Shown: positions 6,095 to 8,408 of the stretch, piece after piece | How the letters are laid out: the number at the start of each line of letters is the position of its first letter | How positions within the stretch are numbered: position 1 is the stretch's first letter | NCBI GenBank assembly: GCA_005879775.1 | Contig: VBJX01000152.1 | Span: 1 to 8,408, forward strand | Source: Chloroflexota bacterium | GTDB lineage: Bacteria; Chloroflexota; Limnocylindria; QHBO01 | Length of the DNA stretch: 8,408 bases | Direction of reading: 5' to 3' | Notes under the pieces: model-generated | Databases searched by the model: none | Seen by the model: the letters and a program-made list of their open reading frames with translations, nothing else | What the model was told of the DNA's origin: nothing | Program-made: the position numbers and the translations under genes

Positions 6095-6352
6095 GCCCTC
6101 CGCTTGGCGGCGAGGGCGCTGAGCGCCTCCATCACGCAGCGATGAGCGGCCGCCGCCGTCACTTCGCTGACGTCGTATGCCGGCGCCACCTCGACGACGT
6201 CCATGCCCACCAGCTCGACCGCGGTGACCACCTGGCGGATGGCGCGCAGCAGCTCGCGGGTCAGCAGACCGCCCGGTTCGGGCGTGCCCGTGCCCGGGGC
6301 CATCCCCGGGTCGATCACGTCGATGTCGACCGAGAGATAGATCACCTCGGGA

Positions 6353-6426
6353 CCATCGAGCGCCTGGCCGATGGCGTCGGATACGACGGCCATCGAGTGC
6401 CTGGCCGATGGCGTCGGCCACGACGG
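6353..6426 (+). repeat. 37-bp imperfect direct tandem duplication inside the ureohydrolase gene
   Basis: Copy A is 6353-6389 and copy B is 6390-6426; both begin ccatcgag and share gcctggccgatggcgtcgg. They differ at three positions: 6361 C versus 6398 T, and 6381-6382 AT versus 6418-6419 CC. Read in the gene's frame, two of the changes are synonymous (GTG/GTA, GCA/GCG) and one is Ala to Ser. Because 37 is not a multiple of three, the duplication shifts the frame. Confidence 0.92.
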
Positions 6427-7210
6427 CTTCGACGCCTCGCTCCTCGATCTCGGTCATGAAGTGGCTGCGCAGCCCGTTGGCGGCCATCCATTCGAGCGTT
6501 GCCGGCGGCGGCCAGTAGCCGCGCAACCCGACTTGCACGAAGTTGCGACCGTCGATGGCGCCCGATTCGATCAGGCGACGCATCGGCGTGCCGTGCGATC
6601 GCAGGACGCCCCAGGTGCTGTTGGCCGCATCGGCGTGCGCATCGAAATGGACCATCCCCAAGCGTCGTGGAGCGACCGCATCAGCCACGGCCGAGGCGGA
6701 GGGAAAGGTGATCGAGTGGTCTCCGCCGAGGACGATCGGGATGGCTCCCGTGCTCGCCACCTCGAGCACCTTGCGTCGAATGACCTCGTGCCCTCGCTCG
6801 AGGTTGGCCGGCACCACCGGGGCGTCGCCCGCATCGACCACGTCGATCCACTCGAACGGCTCGATGCCGAGCTGCAGCGAGTTGGGGTGGCCGGCGTGGT
6901 AGGTGGCGGTCCGGATCGCCCGGGGACCGAAGCGGGCCCCGGGGCGATGGCTGACGGCATCGTCGAAGGGCGCGCCGATGATGGCGGCATCGGGGCGGCG
7001 AGTGCGCAGGCCCTCGAGATCGGTCAGGTACGGCAGCTTCTGGAAGCTGGTCCGCCCAACGTACGCGGGAAGGTCGAACTCGTCGTACTCGGCGTAGGGG
7101 TCGAGCCCGGTCGGGGGATTCTCGTCATTCATGCCGCGGCTGCGGCGCGCGTCATCGGCCATGGGGGCGCCGTCGCGACGCGGAGCAGGCCCACTCAGCT
7201 GACCGCGGCG

Positions 7211-7216
7211 ATCCTA
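7211..7216 (-). promoter_or_regulatory. Possible -10 element for the ureohydrolase gene
   Basis: Minus-strand TAGGAT lies about 48 bases upstream of ATG 7162, in the short intergenic region shared with the divergent DUF2203 promoter. This is a single-motif match with no supporting -35. Confidence 0.25.
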
Positions 7217-7243
7217 GCAGAGCAGGGTGGCCGGCAGGACGCC

Positions 7244-7252
7244 TGCTACTAT
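7244..7252 (+). promoter_or_regulatory. Extended -10 of a probable leaderless promoter (DUF2203 gene)
   Basis: TGC-TACTAT has a TGn extension. Nine bases separate the hexamer from the start codon (TACTATcgccacccgATG). No ribosome binding site is present, so transcription probably starts at or within a few bases of the ATG. Confidence 0.5.
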
Positions 7253-7261
7253 CGCCACCCG

Positions 7262-7657
7262 ATGGGGCCGGCACGACGCACCTACACCATCGAGGAGGCA
7301 AACGCCCTGATGCCGCAGGTGCGCGCCGTCCTCCTGCAGCTGGCCGTCGAGCAGCGGCGGCTCGACACGGTCCACGCCGAGATGCACCGTCAGCTCGATG
7401 CCAATGGCGATCCGGCCGCCGGTGCCCAGGCGGCTCGCCGAGAGGCGGAGATCAGCCGCGTCCGTGACGGGATGCAGAGCCTGCTCGCCCACCTGGGGGA
7501 GATGGGGATCGAACTGCGAGACATCGAGATGGGGCTGGTCGACTTTCCTGGCGAGCGCGAAGGCGAGCCCGTCTGGCTCTGCTGGAGAATGGCCGACCCG
7601 AGCGTCGCGTACTGGCACCGCACCGATGAGGGGTACGCCACGCGCAAGCCGTGGTGA
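7262..7657 (+). CDS. DUF2203 family protein
   Basis: A 131-residue soluble protein of the uncharacterised DUF2203 family. The diagnostic N-terminus is YTIEEANALMPQVR (8-21), followed by a long helical, charged middle (22-82) that probably forms a coiled coil. The conserved C-terminal block reads GIELRDIEMGLVDFPG (82-97), then PVWLCWRMADPSVAYWH (103-119). Length is normal for the family and all blocks are present. The biochemical role of DUF2203 is not known to me. The open frame extends far upstream, but that part is antisense to the ureohydrolase; ATG 7262 is supported by the family's N-terminus and the -10 box. It overlaps the following sugar kinase by GTGA, so the two are probably co-translated. 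Confidence 0.9.
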   Translation: MGPARRTYTIEEANALMPQVRAVLLQLAVEQRRLDTVHAEMHRQLDANGDPAAGAQAARREAEISRVRDGMQSLLAHLGEMGIELRDIEMGLVDFPGEREGEPVWLCWRMADPSVAYWHRTDEGYATRKPW

Positions 7658-8408
7658 GCGGAGTGCGGGTGGTCGTGGTCGGCGACGCCACGCTGGATGT
7701 CACGCTGCGTCCCTCCCAACCGCTGCGCCCCGGAAGTGACGTGCCGGCCCGGATCCTCGTCTCGCCTGGCGGGCAGGGCGCCAACGTCGCCGTCCGCCTG
7801 GCGCGGCAGGCAATCCCGGTGCGACTCATCACCGCGCTCGGAACCGATGCCGCCGGGCAGCTGCTGCGCCATGAGCTTGAGCGTGAGCGGGTTGAGCTGA
7901 CCGGTCCTTCCGGGGCAACGACGGGCAGCGTGGTGTCCCTGGTCGACAGCGACGGCGAGCGCAGCATGGCCTCGGATCGCGTGCCGCTGGACGCCGCGGA
8001 GATGGTCGCTGGCGTCGACGCAGAGTGGCTGCATTGCTCCGGCTATCCGATTGTGGACGACCGATATGGCGACGCCCTCGCTCGCGCCCTCGGCCAGCGC
8101 CCGGCCACGACCAGGCTCAGCATCGGCGGCGGGTCGCTTCAGCCCGAGCCGCGAGCCGCTGCCGAGTTCACGGAACGCCTCATCCATGCTCGCCCCCACC
8201 TGCTGCTCCTGGGTGCCCATGAGGCGGCCGCATTGATCGGTGCCGACGAGGACTCGCTCTCTGCCGCCGCGACCAAGTTGGCTGCTCGCCTGGCCACTGG
8301 CCTGCCCGATCTGCTGGTGATCGTGACGGGTGGCTCGCGCGGATCGGCGGCTGCCGGCGCGGGCCTCTCGATCGTCGAGCAGGCGCCGCCCGTGGAGGAG
8401 CCGATGAT
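7654..8408 (+). CDS. PfkB/ribokinase-family carbohydrate kinase, 3' end outside the window
   Basis: The frame is open from GTG 7654 to the window edge (251 codons plus two bases). The N-terminus VVVVGDATLDVTL is the first strand of the ribokinase fold. SPGGQGANVAVRLAR (Gly39-Gly40 ... Asn44) matches PfkB signature 1 and the sugar-binding loop, and LITALGTDAAGQLL follows the usual pattern. Further on are LLLLGAHEAAALIG, where many relatives have an Asn-Glu motif, and LLVIVTGGSRGSAA near residue 228, the strand before the ATP site. The second signature with the catalytic Asp (DTxGAGD) is expected just beyond the edge. The substrate cannot be fixed: ribose, another sugar or a nucleoside is possible. 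It overlaps the DUF2203 stop by four bases, which supports the GTG start. Confidence 0.88.
   Translation, partial: MSGVRVVVVGDATLDVTLRPSQPLRPGSDVPARILVSPGGQGANVAVRLARQAIPVRLITALGTDAAGQLLRHELERERVELTGPSGATTGSVVSLVDSDGERSMASDRVPLDAAEMVAGVDAEWLHCSGYPIVDDRYGDALARALGQRPATTRLSIGGGSLQPEPRAAAEFTERLIHARPHLLLLGAHEAAALIGADEDSLSAAATKLAARLATGLPDLLVIVTGGSRGSAAAGAGLSIVEQAPPVEEPM

Larger units (their letters stand above)
6061..7162 (-). pseudogene. Agmatinase/arginase-family ureohydrolase, frame broken by a 37-bp tandem duplication
   Basis: Mn2+-dependent ureohydrolases split agmatine, arginine or related guanidino compounds into urea and an amine. From ATG 7162 the first frame gives GARFGPRAIR (75-84), GGDHS with His149, and VHFDAHADA with Asp174, His176 and Asp178. 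It continues as far as GVEAVVADAIGQALDG, after which it degenerates. The next frame repeats VVSDAIGQALDG and then continues correctly with PEVIYLSVDIDVIDPGMAPG, which holds the last two metal-binding Asp, to TAA at 6061-6063. Removing either 37-bp copy restores one frame of 354 residues with all metal ligands. Agmatinase is the likeliest label, but arginase or guanidinobutyrase/guanidine hydrolase cannot be excluded. ATG 7132 is an alternative start; neither has a strong Shine-Dalgarno site. The gene is convergent with the zinc-ribbon gene, with 9 bases between them. Confidence 0.85.

Noticed and set aside
6353..6426. Target-site duplication or remnant of a mobile element
   Set aside because: The copies are directly adjacent with nothing between them and no inverted repeats or transposase nearby; 37 bp is not typical of a target-site duplication.
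6371..7261. Long N-terminal extension of the DUF2203 reading frame
   Set aside because: It is antisense to the well-supported ureohydrolase; the DUF2203 family starts at the YTIEEANAL block and a -10 box sits just before ATG 7262.

Overview
The window is high-GC bacterial DNA, dense with short-spaced genes. It uses ATG, GTG and TTG starts, and several ATGs sit only 7-9 bases behind a -10-like hexamer, which suggests leaderless transcripts. A Tat-exported decapeptide-repeat protein, a DUF2203 protein, a family-21-like aldehyde dehydrogenase and a fused MoaD-MoaE together best fit an uncultured Chloroflexota (Limnocylindria/Ellin6529-like) or a related high-GC lineage. That placement is inference. 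The scattered medium-size indels fit a metagenome-derived contig. I see no rRNA, tRNA, CRISPR array, insertion sequence or phage gene, and no gene-free stretch longer than about 140 bases.

Layout. 108-989 (+): Tat-secreted protein with seven 10-residue repeats, followed by a candidate hairpin terminator. 1055-4211 (+): a run of four loci, namely a disrupted aldehyde dehydrogenase, a small Rieske [2Fe-2S] protein, an 8-helix membrane protein and a disrupted MoaD-MoaE molybdopterin synthase fusion. 4208-4756 (-): FlaR-like P-loop kinase, convergent with the MoaDE locus and sharing a CTAG with it as both stop codons. 4894-6051 (+): zinc-ribbon, proline-rich, single-pass membrane protein. 6061-7162 (-): agmatinase/arginase-family ureohydrolase, disrupted by a 37-bp tandem duplication. 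7262-7657 (+): DUF2203 protein, overlapping by four bases a PfkB-type sugar kinase that runs off the right edge.

How the genes may work together. The Rieske, membrane and MoaDE genes are tightly packed (12 and 5 bases between stop and start) and form a credible redox/molybdenum-cofactor operon, although no molybdoenzyme is inside the window. The other genes look like housekeeping or accessory loci without a clear common pathway.

The most striking property is that three unrelated conserved genes each carry one medium-size frame-breaking indel: two deletions inferred at about 35-50 bp and one observed 37-bp duplication. In addition, an in-frame TAG separates the Rieske gene from a plausible leader. 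In the duplication, two of the three differences between the copies are synonymous, which favours merging of strain variants during assembly over real gene decay. I did not find convincing evidence of a wholly new system. The best candidate for uncharacterised biology is the Rieske / 8-helix membrane protein / MoaDE cluster.
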